Of a DNA stretch of 43,510 bases, positions 33,822 to 41,346 are shown piece by piece. The position numbers and the translations under genes are program-made. The notes beneath the pieces were generated by a model. That model searched no databases and was not told the DNA's origin. It worked only from the letters and a program-made list of their open reading frames with translations. The stretch covers positions 1 to 43,510 of the forward strand of contig JAFTQI010000016.1 in NCBI GenBank assembly GCA_017462825.1, given 5' to 3'. Position 1 is the first letter of the stretch. Each line of letters opens with the position of its first letter. The DNA comes from Clostridia bacterium (GTDB lineage: Bacteria; Bacillota_A; Clostridia; Christensenellales; Borkfalkiaceae).

Positions 33822-34867
33822 TGTTAAAGATTTCTAAAGAAAGATTGAACGAACTTTACGCGAAAATCTCCGAAAGTATGGGCTTGTTTATCCCTATCAA
33901 AAAAGCTGGGGAAGTAAATTATGCCGTTTGGGGAGAGGGGAAAGAAGTTTCTCTTGAAACCTTAAAAACGGTGAAATCTCCCAAAAACGCCTTTTTCCCG
34001 CAAAGCGAAAACTTGATGAAGTTCAAGACGGAAGGTAAGAACATCGAAATCGTAGACGTCCGTGAAAAGTTGGGCGAAAAAATCGAAGAAAAGCCGCTCG
34101 TTATGTTCGGGGTAAAGGCTTGCGATTATAAAGCAATCGAGGTTTTGGATAAGGTTTTCCTTGCTGAACCCGTGGATACTTATTACCAAATGAGAAGAAA
34201 GGGCACGACGATTGTCACGCTCGCTTGCGGTAAACCTGAGGAAAGCTGTTTCTGTAAGGCGTTCGGTATCGACGCGACCGCTCCCCAAGGCGACGTTACG
34301 ACGTGGCTTGATGAGAATAATCTCTATTGGCAAGCAAACACGCAAAAAGGCGAAGCGCTTACCGCGCTTGTCAAAGACTTGTTTGTAGACGGCGGCGAAG
34401 CGGAAGTTGCGGCGCAGCAGGAAGCGGTCAAAGTAATTATTGACAATTTGCCGTTTTCTAACCTTGATTTAAGCAAGTTTAAACCCGAAAACTTGAACGA
34501 ATTGTTCGACGCTCCCGAATGGGAAGAAATGAGCGAAGCTTGTCTTGGCTGTGGTACGTGTACGTTTGTCTGCCCGACCTGCCAATGCTTCGATATTCGT
34601 GACGTGAAGACACGCGATGGGATCATTCGTTTCCGTTGCTGGGATTCCTGCATGTATTCCGATTTCACATTGATGGCGCACGGGAACAGCCGTACGACGC
34701 AAATGCAACGTTTCCGTCAAAGATTTATGCATAAGCTTGTATATTATCCTTCGCAAAACGACGGTTTGTATTCTTGCGTAGGTTGCGGTCGTTGCGTAAA
34801 TAAGTGTCCTCAAAAGCTTAACATCGTAAAAGTAGTAAAAAAGTTGGGAGGTAAAGCAAATGATTGA
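33821..34867 (+). CDS. FlxB-like (sulfhydrogenase beta-type) iron-sulfur protein
   Basis: A 348-residue protein of the HyhB/anaerobic sulfite reductase A type. The N-terminal half has FGVKACDYKAIEVLDKVF and an SCFCKAFG motif. The C-terminal half carries two [4Fe-4S] ferredoxin motifs: C241-x2-C244-x2-C247-x3-C251, followed by CQC, and C319-x2-C322-x2-C325-x3-C329. This family always works with an FAD/NAD-binding partner, which is the next gene (overlap 8 bp). The pair should relay electrons from NAD(P)H to the FlxC/FlxD-HdrA chain. Confidence 0.82.
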   Translation: MLKISKERLNELYAKISESMGLFIPIKKAGEVNYAVWGEGKEVSLETLKTVKSPKNAFFPQSENLMKFKTEGKNIEIVDVREKLGEKIEEKPLVMFGVKACDYKAIEVLDKVFLAEPVDTYYQMRRKGTTIVTLACGKPEESCFCKAFGIDATAPQGDVTTWLDENNLYWQANTQKGEALTALVKDLFVDGGEAEVAAQQEAVKVIIDNLPFSNLDLSKFKPENLNELFDAPEWEEMSEACLGCGTCTFVCPTCQCFDIRDVKTRDGIIRFRCWDSCMYSDFTLMAHGNSRTTQMQRFRQRFMHKLVYYPSQNDGLYSCVGCGRCVNKCPQKLNIVKVVKKLGGKAND

Positions 34868-35687
34868 AGAAACTCTCATTCCTAAAGTCGGTGTGATTAC
34901 GGATATCCGCAAGGATACGCCTGACGTTAAAACCTTCCGCGTAGTAGGCACGGACGGCAAAAAGCTTTTCAAGCATATGCCTGGTCAATGCGCAATGGTA
35001 TCCATTCCCGGTGTCGGTGAATGTATGTTCTCCATTACGTCCTCGCCTACAAACGAAGAATATATGGAATTTTCCATTAAAAAGTGCGGTTGTGTAACGG
35101 AAGTTCTTCACGCTTTAGAAGTAGGCGCGCAAGTCACCGTTCGCGGCCCTTACGGCAAGAATTTCCCTGTAGAAGGGGATTTCAAGGGTAAAGATTTGCT
35201 CTTTATCGCAGGCGGTATCGGTCTTGCGCCCTTGAGAAGCGTTATCAACTACGTTCGTCATTACCGTGAAAATTACGGCAAAGTCGTAATCGTATACGGC
35301 GCAAGAAGTAAGGACGATCTTGTGGACATCAAAGAAATTCAAACGGAATGGGTAAACGAACCGAATACGGAAGTTTACTTGACGATCGATAGACCGCAGG
35401 AAGGTTGGGACGGACATGTTGGTTTCGTACCTGCCTATGTCAAAGAGCTTGGTTTGAATCCGAATATGACGGCTGTTCTTTGCGGTCCGCCTATTATGAT
35501 TAAGTTCACGCTCGCAGGGCTTTTAGAGCTCGGTTTTGACAAATCACGCGTATATACCACGCTCGAGCTTCGCATGAAATGCGGCGTCGGTAAGTGCGGT
35601 AGATGTAACGTTGGCGATAAGTTTGTATGCAAAGACGGTCCCGTCTTCCGTATGACCGAACTTGACGAATTGCCCGACGAATACTAA
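34860..35687 (+). CDS. FlxA-like FAD/NAD(P)-binding oxidoreductase
   Basis: A 275-residue ferredoxin-reductase-fold protein, the HyhG/AsrB/PyrK type. It has an FAD-binding barrel with MFSITSSP (residues 56-63), an NAD-binding Rossmann domain with LLFIAGGIGLAPLRSVI (113-129) and VLCGPPIM (207-213), and a C-terminal [2Fe-2S] site with C241, C246, C249 and C257. It is the likely entry point for NADH electrons into the Hdr complex. NAD versus NADP preference cannot be read reliably. It overlaps flxB by 8 bp, and frdB begins 12 bp downstream. Confidence 0.85.
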   Translation: MIEETLIPKVGVITDIRKDTPDVKTFRVVGTDGKKLFKHMPGQCAMVSIPGVGECMFSITSSPTNEEYMEFSIKKCGCVTEVLHALEVGAQVTVRGPYGKNFPVEGDFKGKDLLFIAGGIGLAPLRSVINYVRHYRENYGKVVIVYGARSKDDLVDIKEIQTEWVNEPNTEVYLTIDRPQEGWDGHVGFVPAYVKELGLNPNMTAVLCGPPIMIKFTLAGLLELGFDKSRVYTTLELRMKCGVGKCGRCNVGDKFVCKDGPVFRMTELDELPDEY

Positions 35688-35699
35688 GGAGAGAACGAT

Positions 35700-36374
35700 A
35701 TGGAAAATATGGTAAACGTATATCTTTTCGGTAAACGCTATCAAGTACCGGAAAGCTTGACGATTATGAAAGCGATGGAATACGCAGGCTATCAGCTCGT
35801 TCGCGGCTGCGGTTGCAGAAACGGTTTCTGCGGCGCGTGCGCGACGATCTACCGTATTCACGGTCAGCAAGAGCTTAAATCTTGCCTTGCTTGTCAGCAA
35901 CAGGTAGAAGAAGGTATGTACGTAGCAACGTTGCCTTTCTTCCCGCTTGTAAAGCAGGTGTACGACATCAATAAAATTAAACCCACGCAGCAAATTATGA
36001 TGCAGCTCTATCCTGAGATTTATTCATGCATCGGCTGTAACGCTTGCACAAAGAGCTGTACGCAAGAGCTGAACGTTATGCAGTATATCGCATACGCGCA
36101 ACGCGGCGAATACGAAAAAGCAGCGGAAGAAAGCTTTGACTGCGTAATGTGCGGTGTATGTTCGTCCCGTTGCCCCGCAGGGATTTCCCACCCCCAAGTG
36201 GCGCTTTTGACCCGTCGTCTTACGGGTAAATATCTCGCGCCCAAGACGGAACACCTTATCAACCGCGTAGCGGAAATCGATAGGGGGGATTGCAAGGCGG
36301 CTTTGGAAGCAATTATGAACACACCGTTAGAAGAACAAAAGAATCTCTATAATCATAGAGAAATCGAGAAATAA
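35700..36374 (+). CDS. Soluble fumarate reductase/succinate dehydrogenase-type iron-sulfur subunit
   Basis: A 224-residue protein with the FrdB order: an N-terminal plant-type [2Fe-2S] domain (C39-x4-C44-x2-C47 with C62/C65) and a C-terminal dicluster domain. Both C-terminal motifs are full CxxCxxCxxxC patterns (C110-C120 and C148-C158), so two [4Fe-4S] clusters are expected instead of the usual [3Fe-4S] plus [4Fe-4S]. That resembles HdrC and TfrB of thiol:fumarate reductase and suits a quinone-independent enzyme. The TfrB-type CCG domains are missing but are supplied separately by HdrB in this operon. Ribosome site AAGGAGAG; the first ATG is used. Confidence 0.82.
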   Translation: MENMVNVYLFGKRYQVPESLTIMKAMEYAGYQLVRGCGCRNGFCGACATIYRIHGQQELKSCLACQQQVEEGMYVATLPFFPLVKQVYDINKIKPTQQIMMQLYPEIYSCIGCNACTKSCTQELNVMQYIAYAQRGEYEKAAEESFDCVMCGVCSSRCPAGISHPQVALLTRRLTGKYLAPKTEHLINRVAEIDRGDCKAALEAIMNTPLEEQKNLYNHREIEK

Positions 36375-36386
36375 GGAGATCGTGAA

Positions 36387-37991
36387 ATGTATCATTATAC
36401 TGATGAACAACTTGAATCGATGAAAAAAGTAGAAGCAAGCCGCGATTTCCGTAGAGAAAATCTTCACGCACGTATGACGGCGGAAGAAAAAGACGCGGTT
36501 TTGGCAGAATTCCACCCCGACTATATTAATTCAGCGTATGAAGATTTGAAAGTAGGGAAAAATAAAGGCGGAAAGGTGTTGCATGAGCTTGCGGCGCTCC
36601 TTCAAGGGCATTCCCGTATCAAAGATATGAAAATCGATCTTTCCAAGATAGATTACGACGTTGACGTACTCGTAATCGGCGGTGGCGGCGCGGGCTCTTC
36701 GGCTGCAATCGAAGCGCACGAACGCGGCGCGAAAGTTATGATTGCGACGAAGCTTCGTCTTGGTGACGCGAACACGGCGATGGCGGAAGGCGGTATTCAA
36801 GCTGCCGATAAGCCCAACGATAGCCCCGCGACTCATTACTTGGACGCGCTTGGCGGTGGGCATTTCATGAATAAGCCCGAGCTTTTGTATAAGCTCGTAA
36901 ACGAAGCGCCCGAAGCGATTTTGTGGCTCAACAACCTCGGTGTTATGTTCGATAAGGAAGAAGACGGCACGATGGTCACCACGCACGGTGGCGGTACGTC
37001 TAGAAAGCGTATGCACGCTTGCCGTGATTATTCCGGTTCGGAAATCATGAGAACGCTTCGTGACGAAGTGTTCAACCGTGGTATTACGGTCGTAGACTTT
37101 ACGGCGGCAATCGAACTTATCAAAGATACCGACGGTAAGATTGCAGGCGCGGTGCTTATGAATATGGAAACGAAAGAAATCTTGATCGCAAGAGCAAAGA
37201 CGGTTGTTATTGCAACGGGCGGCGCTGGTAGATTGCATTATCAAGGTTTCCCTACGTCGAATCACTACGGCGCAACGGCGGACGGTCTTGTTTTGGCGTA
37301 TAGAGCGGGCGCGAAACTTCTCTATCCCGAAACCCTTCAATATCACCCGACGGGCGCGGCTGAACCTACGCAAATCTACGGCGCACTCGTAACCGAAAAG
37401 GTACGTTCGCTCGGCGCGCAGCTTGTCAATAAAGACGGTGAAGCATTCGTATATTCCCTTGAAACGCGTGACGTTACGGCGTCTTCGATTATCCGTGAAT
37501 GTAAAGAACGCGGTAAGGGTATTAAAACGACGGACGGCGAAGGCGTTTGGCTGGATACGCCGCTTATCGACATCATTAACGGCGAAGGCACGATTGAAAA
37601 ACGTATTCCTGCAATGCTTCGTATGTTTGGTAAGTACGGTATCGACATTCGTAAAGAACCGATTATTATCTATCCCACGTTGCACTATCAAAACGGCGGT
37701 ATCGATATCGGCGCGAACGGTATGACGTGCATTGAAAACTTGTATGTTGCAGGCGAAGCGGTCGGCGGTATCCACGGTACGAACCGTTTGATGGGCAACT
37801 CCTTGCTCGACATTATCGTATTCGGTAGAAACGCAGGTCAGCAAGCAGGTGAAAAGTGGAAGACGGTAGAGCTTAAAGAACTCACGCTTGACCACGTAGA
37901 CGCATTCGAGAAAGAACTTGAAGAAGCAGGTATTTCCACGGAAGTATGCTCCCCCAAACTTCTTCCCGATTATAGAAGACAAGCGAACTGA
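36387..37991 (+). CDS. Soluble fumarate reductase flavoprotein subunit
   Basis: A 534-residue FAD protein of the FrdA/SdhA/NadB superfamily expected to reduce fumarate to succinate. FAD motif VLVIGGGGAGSSAAIEA (95-111); substrate and active-site blocks ATGGAGRLHY, LQYHPTGA, LHYQNGGI, YVAGEAVGGIHGTNRLMGNSLLDIIVFGR. In the FAD loop (DANTAMAEGGI) the histidine that covalently links FAD in membrane SdhA/FrdA is absent, so FAD is probably noncovalent. A charged helical extension of about 85 residues precedes the flavin domain and may dock it to partners. No FrdC/FrdD anchors follow. L-aspartate oxidase is the main alternative, but the frdB, fumC and mdh neighbours and the absence of nadA/nadC favour fumarate reductase. 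Confidence 0.82.
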   Translation: MYHYTDEQLESMKKVEASRDFRRENLHARMTAEEKDAVLAEFHPDYINSAYEDLKVGKNKGGKVLHELAALLQGHSRIKDMKIDLSKIDYDVDVLVIGGGGAGSSAAIEAHERGAKVMIATKLRLGDANTAMAEGGIQAADKPNDSPATHYLDALGGGHFMNKPELLYKLVNEAPEAILWLNNLGVMFDKEEDGTMVTTHGGGTSRKRMHACRDYSGSEIMRTLRDEVFNRGITVVDFTAAIELIKDTDGKIAGAVLMNMETKEILIARAKTVVIATGGAGRLHYQGFPTSNHYGATADGLVLAYRAGAKLLYPETLQYHPTGAAEPTQIYGALVTEKVRSLGAQLVNKDGEAFVYSLETRDVTASSIIRECKERGKGIKTTDGEGVWLDTPLIDIINGEGTIEKRIPAMLRMFGKYGIDIRKEPIIIYPTLHYQNGGIDIGANGMTCIENLYVAGEAVGGIHGTNRLMGNSLLDIIVFGRNAGQQAGEKWKTVELKELTLDHVDAFEKELEEAGISTEVCSPKLLPDYRRQAN

Positions 37992-38025
37992 TAAACGTTA
38001 GGGAAAAGATGAAATAGATAAGGAC

Positions 38026-38056
38026 AAAACGCACGAGGGTACGCTTTGTGCGTTTT
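38026..38056 (+). terminator. Hairpin between frdA and the AspT-family gene
   Basis: Arms AAAACGCAC and GTGCGTTTT around a 13-nt loop, followed by CGTCTGTC rather than a U-run. It probably attenuates rather than ends transcription, because the transporter gene has no separate promoter that I can see. Confidence 0.5.
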
Positions 38057-38084
38057 CGTCTGTCGAATAAAGGAGTAGTAAGTT

Positions 38085-39320
38085 ATGGAGTATTTAGGTA
38101 TTACCGTCAGCGGATTGCTCACAACGCTTTTTATTATTTTCGTGATTGTGGCGCTTGGGTTCTTGATTGGCGGTATTAAAATCAAGGGGATTTCTCTTGG
38201 CACGGCAGGTGTTTTACTTGTCGCAATTTTAGCAGGCGTTTTATTTTCGTACGTTGATTCTTTCAAAATCGGTGAAAAAACAATTGTACTTTGGAGCAAA
38301 ACTGCAGAAACGGTAGGCTCGACTTCCGTTGAAAGTGTATTTAGTACGATTTCTAATCTTGGTACGGTATTATTTGTTACGGCAGTTGGTCTTATTGCAG
38401 GTCCAAAATTCTTCCGTTCATTTAATAAGAGTATGATTTCTTACGTTGTAATGGGCGCGGTTGTCGTGCTTGTCGGCGTTGGGATTACGATTGTTATTTC
38501 TTGGATCGATAAAGATATGGATATTGCGATGGGGACGGGGCTTTTGTCCGGTTCGCTTACGTCTACGCCTGCATTTGGTGCGGCAAAAGAAACAGCAGGC
38601 GAAGCGGCTGGCAACGTGACAGCAGGCTACGGTATCGGTTATCTTTACGGCGTGCTTGGCGTTGTGCTTTTCGTGCAAATTATGCCCAAGATTTTGAAAG
38701 TAGATATTGCAAAAGAAAGAGAATCTTTCGTTGCTGCAAACACAATTCAAATTCCTCAAGACAAGAAGAAACGTTGGTCGATTGACGAATTTGGTTTTTT
38801 CCCGTTCTTTGTGGCGATTGTGTTTGGTTTACTCATCGGTGCGATTAAGGTGCCTATCGGTGGTGGCAACTATTTCAGCTTTGGATCGTCGGGCGGTACG
38901 TTGATTGCAGGTCTCATTATTGGACATTTCGGTCACCTTGGCAAGATTGATATGAAGATTTCCAAGCAAACGTTGAACTTCTTCCGTGAACTTGGTCTTG
39001 TACTTTTCCTTGTAGGTGCAGGTGTTCCTGGTGGCGTTCGTTTTGTAGCGGCATTTGATTGGATTTATATCGTATATGGCATTATTATGGCTACTGTTCC
39101 TATGATACTCGGCTTTGTGCTTGGGAAATTCGTATTCAAGCTTTCGATTTTTAATAATCTTGGCTCGATTACGGGTGGTATGACGAGTACGCCCGCGCTT
39201 GGCTCGTTAATCGCAGTAGCAGGCACGGACGACGTATCCTCGGCGTATGCGGCTACGTATCCATTTGCGCTCGTATTGATAGTTATTTCTTGTAATTTGA
39301 TGGTTTTATTGCCAATATAA
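38085..39320 (+). CDS. AspT/AAEx-family membrane transporter, possible succinate exporter
   Basis: A 411-residue protein with about ten hydrophobic segments arranged as two halves. Each half carries the duplicated signature: GLLSGSLTSTPAFGAA (about residues 153-168) and SITGGMTSTPALGSLIAVAG (about 362-381). This identifies the aspartate:alanine exchanger family, which includes AspT, YbjL/YidE and the succinate exporter SucE of Corynebacterium. The two cytoplasmic RCK/TrkA-C domains usual in the centre of AspT-like proteins are missing; only a linker of about 30 residues (IQIPQDKKKRWSIDEF) remains. Its location just after fumarate reductase suggests C4-dicarboxylate export or exchange, most simply succinate out; the substrate is inference. 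AAAGGAG precedes the ATG. Confidence 0.78.
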   Translation: MEYLGITVSGLLTTLFIIFVIVALGFLIGGIKIKGISLGTAGVLLVAILAGVLFSYVDSFKIGEKTIVLWSKTAETVGSTSVESVFSTISNLGTVLFVTAVGLIAGPKFFRSFNKSMISYVVMGAVVVLVGVGITIVISWIDKDMDIAMGTGLLSGSLTSTPAFGAAKETAGEAAGNVTAGYGIGYLYGVLGVVLFVQIMPKILKVDIAKERESFVAANTIQIPQDKKKRWSIDEFGFFPFFVAIVFGLLIGAIKVPIGGGNYFSFGSSGGTLIAGLIIGHFGHLGKIDMKISKQTLNFFRELGLVLFLVGAGVPGGVRFVAAFDWIYIVYGIIMATVPMILGFVLGKFVFKLSIFNNLGSITGGMTSTPALGSLIAVAGTDDVSSAYAATYPFALVLIVISCNLMVLLPI

Positions 39321-39328
39321 TTTAGAAA

Positions 39329-39366
39329 CAAAAAAACGGATAGGTGAGAACCTATCCGTTTTTTTG
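39329..39366 (+). terminator. Terminator of the mdh-to-AspT operon
   Basis: A perfect 17-bp stem, CAAAAAAACGGATAGGT with its complement, a GAGA loop and seven T. The core ACGGATAGG/CCTATCCGT is repeated at 39530-39565. Confidence 0.95.
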
Positions 39367-39369
39367 TAG

Positions 39370-39588
39370 AGAGAAAGGGATTTGCGACTTTAGCGGCGCG
39401 CCCCGCTCGGCAATTATTAATTGCCGTTTTGCCATTAAGTAGCTATGATTTGAAGGGCGTAAGGCAAAGCATTTTGCTCTCGCAAAATGGCTCCACCCTC
39501 AAATCCCTTTCAAAATCGGATATCAAACACAAAAAACGGATAGGCAAAATCCTATCCGTTTTTTGTGTGGCGCAGAGAAAGGGATTTG
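39370..39588. repeat. Direct repeat of a terminator arm plus tRNA-Ser 3' end, flanking an inverted-repeat element
   Basis: The 15-mer AGAGAAAGGGATTTG occurs at 39370-39384 and again at 39574-39588, where it is the T-arm and acceptor end of tRNA-Ser. Each copy is preceded by the same ACGGATAGG...CCTATCCGT hairpin. Between them, 39373-39511 is bounded by a perfect 12-bp inverted repeat (GAAAGGGATTTG / CAAATCCCTTTC) and holds two internal hairpins (CGGCAATTA-T-TAATTGCCG at 39408-39426; CATTTTGC-TCTC-GCAAAATG further on). There is no open frame. It looks like a MITE-like or decayed integration element at a tRNA end. Confidence 0.65.
39530..39565 (-). terminator. Terminator of tRNA-Ser
   Basis: A perfect 15-bp stem, CAAAAAACGGATAGG with CCTATCCGTTTTTTG, and a 6-nt loop, located directly after the tRNA 3' end on the minus strand. 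Confidence 0.88.
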
Positions 39589-39657
39589 AACCCTTGTCTA
39601 CATTCCTGCATAACACGATTTCGAATCGTGCGCGTTCAGCCGCTCCGCCATCTCTGC
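39568..39657 (-). tRNA. tRNA-Ser, anticodon CGA
   Basis: On the minus strand, a class II tRNA of 90 nt. The acceptor stem is GCAGAGA/TCTCTGC, the anticodon stem CACGA/TCGTG encloses TTCGAAA, so the anticodon is CGA (codon UCG). It has a long serine-type variable arm, the T arm AAGGG-TTCAAAT-CCCTT, discriminator G and encoded CCA. Confidence 0.96.
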
Positions 39658-39670
39658 AAACAGCTTTTAT

Positions 39671-39699
39671 ATTATATATCATTCCCACGAAAAATGCAA
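39671..39699 (-). promoter_or_regulatory. Promoter of tRNA-Ser
   Basis: On the minus strand, TTGCAT (39694-39699), 17 bp, TATAAT (39671-39676), ending 13 bp before the tRNA. Confidence 0.75.
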
Positions 39700-39728
39700 C
39701 TGTTTTTAGCGTGTTTTTTCTACGAAAA

Positions 39729-39760
39729 GAAAAAATCCCCGCAAATTCCTTTACGGGGAT
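39729..39760 (-). terminator. Terminator of pyk
   Basis: Arms ATCCCCG and CGGGGAT with a 12-nt loop, followed on the minus strand by a run of T, 18 bp after the pyruvate kinase stop codon. Confidence 0.88.
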
Positions 39761-39777
39761 AGGGAATTGCTTGTAGA

Positions 39778-41190
39778 TTAAATGGTTTCTACGTTGATAA
39801 GATTGGAGTTGCCGCTCTTGCCGTTCGGTGTACCGCCCGTGATGACAATTGTGTCGCCTTTCTTTACCAAACCGCTCTTTTTTGCGATTTCTTTCGCAAA
39901 GTAAAAGAGAATATCAATCGACGTGTATTCGTCCGTTATTGCCGGCAAAACACCCCAACTTAACGCCAATTTGCGGTATGCGTGAATATCTGTTGTAATA
40001 CCGATAATATTGATATTCGGGCGGAATCTCGATACTTTACGCGCCGTACCTCCCGTTCTCGTGCAGACAACGATTGCGCTCGCTTTTAAGTCTTTGGCAA
40101 GGGTTGCCGCGGAGTGGGAAAGAGCTTCCGACGTGGTTTCGATTTCAAAGCTGTCAATATCAATATTTTGGATATATTCGATATGCGTTTCTGCATGTTC
40201 CACGATTCTTGCCATTGCCGCTACCGATTGTACGGGATATTCACCTGCTGCGGTTTCACCCGAGAGCATAACGGCGGATGTGCCGTCATAAACAGCATTC
40301 GCAACGTCGGAAATCTCCGCACGCGTCGGGCGGGGATTATGAATCATTGATTCAAGCATTTCTGTTGCGGTAATAACGCGTTTACCGTGAATACGGCATT
40401 CGGAAATAATATATTTTTGTATATTGGGGAGTTCCACGTAGGGGATTTCAACACCCAAATCGCCGCGAGCGACCATAATTCCGTCGGAAACCTTCATGAT
40501 TTCAATCAAATTGTTTACGCCTGCGCGGTTTTCAATCTTTGCGATAACGTCAATATGCGCGCCGCCGTGTTCGGCAAGGAATTTTTTTGCGTCGATAACG
40601 TCTTGTGCTTTGGAAACAAAGGAAAGGGCAACAAAATCAACGTCTTGCTCAATCCCGAAAAGTAAATCTGCTTTATCTTGATCGGAAAGGAAATTCAAAT
40701 GTAATTCCTTATCGGGGAAAAACATCGATTTACGGCTAGAAAGTTCACCGCCGATTTCAACAACACAATGTACGTTCGGTGCTTTCACTTCCGTTACGCG
40801 GAAGACAATCATACCGTTATTTAAAAGGATTTTATCGTTGGGCTCAAGATCTTCGCAAATCCCAGAATAAGAAACGCTTACGCGCTCTTGCGTGCCTTCA
40901 ATTTGCTCGGTTGTAAAGGTAAAGGAATCGCCTTCATTTAATAAAATTTTACCGTTTTCAAACGTTTTAATACGGAATTCAGGACCTTTCGTATCCAAAA
41001 GAATAGGCAAGGGGAGATGCTTTTCGTCACGGACTTCTTTAATCATTGCAATCGTTTTAGCAAAATCTTCGTGTGTGCCGTGCGAAAAATTTAAGCGTAC
41101 GATATCCATGCCAGAGTTTGCCATTTTAGCGAAAGTGCTTTTATTGTTGCTTGCCGGTCCAATAGTGCATATAATTTTGGTCTTTTTCAT
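39778..41190 (-). CDS. pyk: Pyruvate kinase
   Basis: A 470-residue glycolytic enzyme that converts phosphoenolpyruvate and ADP to pyruvate and ATP. Visible motifs: KTKIICTIGPAS at the N-terminus, VRLNFSHGTHEDF, LDTKGPEFRIKTF, the catalytic-lysine block IAKIENRAGVNNLIEI, MVARGDLGVEIPYVELPNIQK and TATEMLESM, then a C-terminal allosteric domain ending ITGGTPNGKSGNSNLINVETI. It lacks the extra C-terminal PEP-utiliser-like domain found in Bacillus enzymes. The ATG at 41190 follows GGGAGG; an in-frame ATG four codons upstream overlaps that site. It is a monocistronic minus-strand gene, separated from pfkA, with which it usually forms an operon in Firmicutes. Confidence 0.95.
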   Translation of the reverse strand: MKKTKIICTIGPASNNKSTFAKMANSGMDIVRLNFSHGTHEDFAKTIAMIKEVRDEKHLPLPILLDTKGPEFRIKTFENGKILLNEGDSFTFTTEQIEGTQERVSVSYSGICEDLEPNDKILLNNGMIVFRVTEVKAPNVHCVVEIGGELSSRKSMFFPDKELHLNFLSDQDKADLLFGIEQDVDFVALSFVSKAQDVIDAKKFLAEHGGAHIDVIAKIENRAGVNNLIEIMKVSDGIMVARGDLGVEIPYVELPNIQKYIISECRIHGKRVITATEMLESMIHNPRPTRAEISDVANAVYDGTSAVMLSGETAAGEYPVQSVAAMARIVEHAETHIEYIQNIDIDSFEIETTSEALSHSAATLAKDLKASAIVVCTRTGGTARKVSRFRPNINIIGITTDIHAYRKLALSWGVLPAITDEYTSIDILFYFAKEIAKKSGLVKKGDTIVITGGTPNGKSGNSNLINVETI

Positions 41191-41246
41191 ATAGCCTCCC
41201 ATGAGAAAGAATCAACGTGTTTTAAAAAAAGTGCCAACTCTCTCCC

Positions 41247-41252
41247 ATTATA
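41247..41252 (-). promoter_or_regulatory. Probable -10 element of pyk
   Basis: A consensus TATAAT on the minus strand 57 bp before the pyk start. The -35 region is not recognisable, so the promoter may be weak or activator-dependent. Confidence 0.4.
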
Positions 41253-41331
41253 TCTTTAAATCATTTTAATAATATTTTACACCTTTTTTTCTAAAAAAGC
41301 AAGGGAAATAGATGCATTTTTTAAAGAAAAG

Positions 41332-41340
41332 TGCTATAAT
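41332..41340 (+). promoter_or_regulatory. Extended -10 promoter of RNase P RNA
   Basis: TGCTATAAT is an extended -10 element ending about 10 bp before the RNA; the -35 is poor. Confidence 0.65.
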
Positions 41341-41346
41341 ATAAAT

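Noticed and set aside
36531..37982. A 483-codon open frame antisense to the fumarate reductase flavoprotein
   Set aside because: It mirrors the codon bias of the real gene, is rich in Arg/Phe/Cys, has no ribosome site and no recognisable motif. The sense strand has full family motifs.
36387..37991. L-aspartate oxidase (NadB) as the identity of the flavoprotein
   Set aside because: The noncovalent FAD pattern fits NadB too, but the adjacent iron-sulfur subunit, fumarase and malate dehydrogenase, and the lack of nadA or nadC, point to fumarate reductase.
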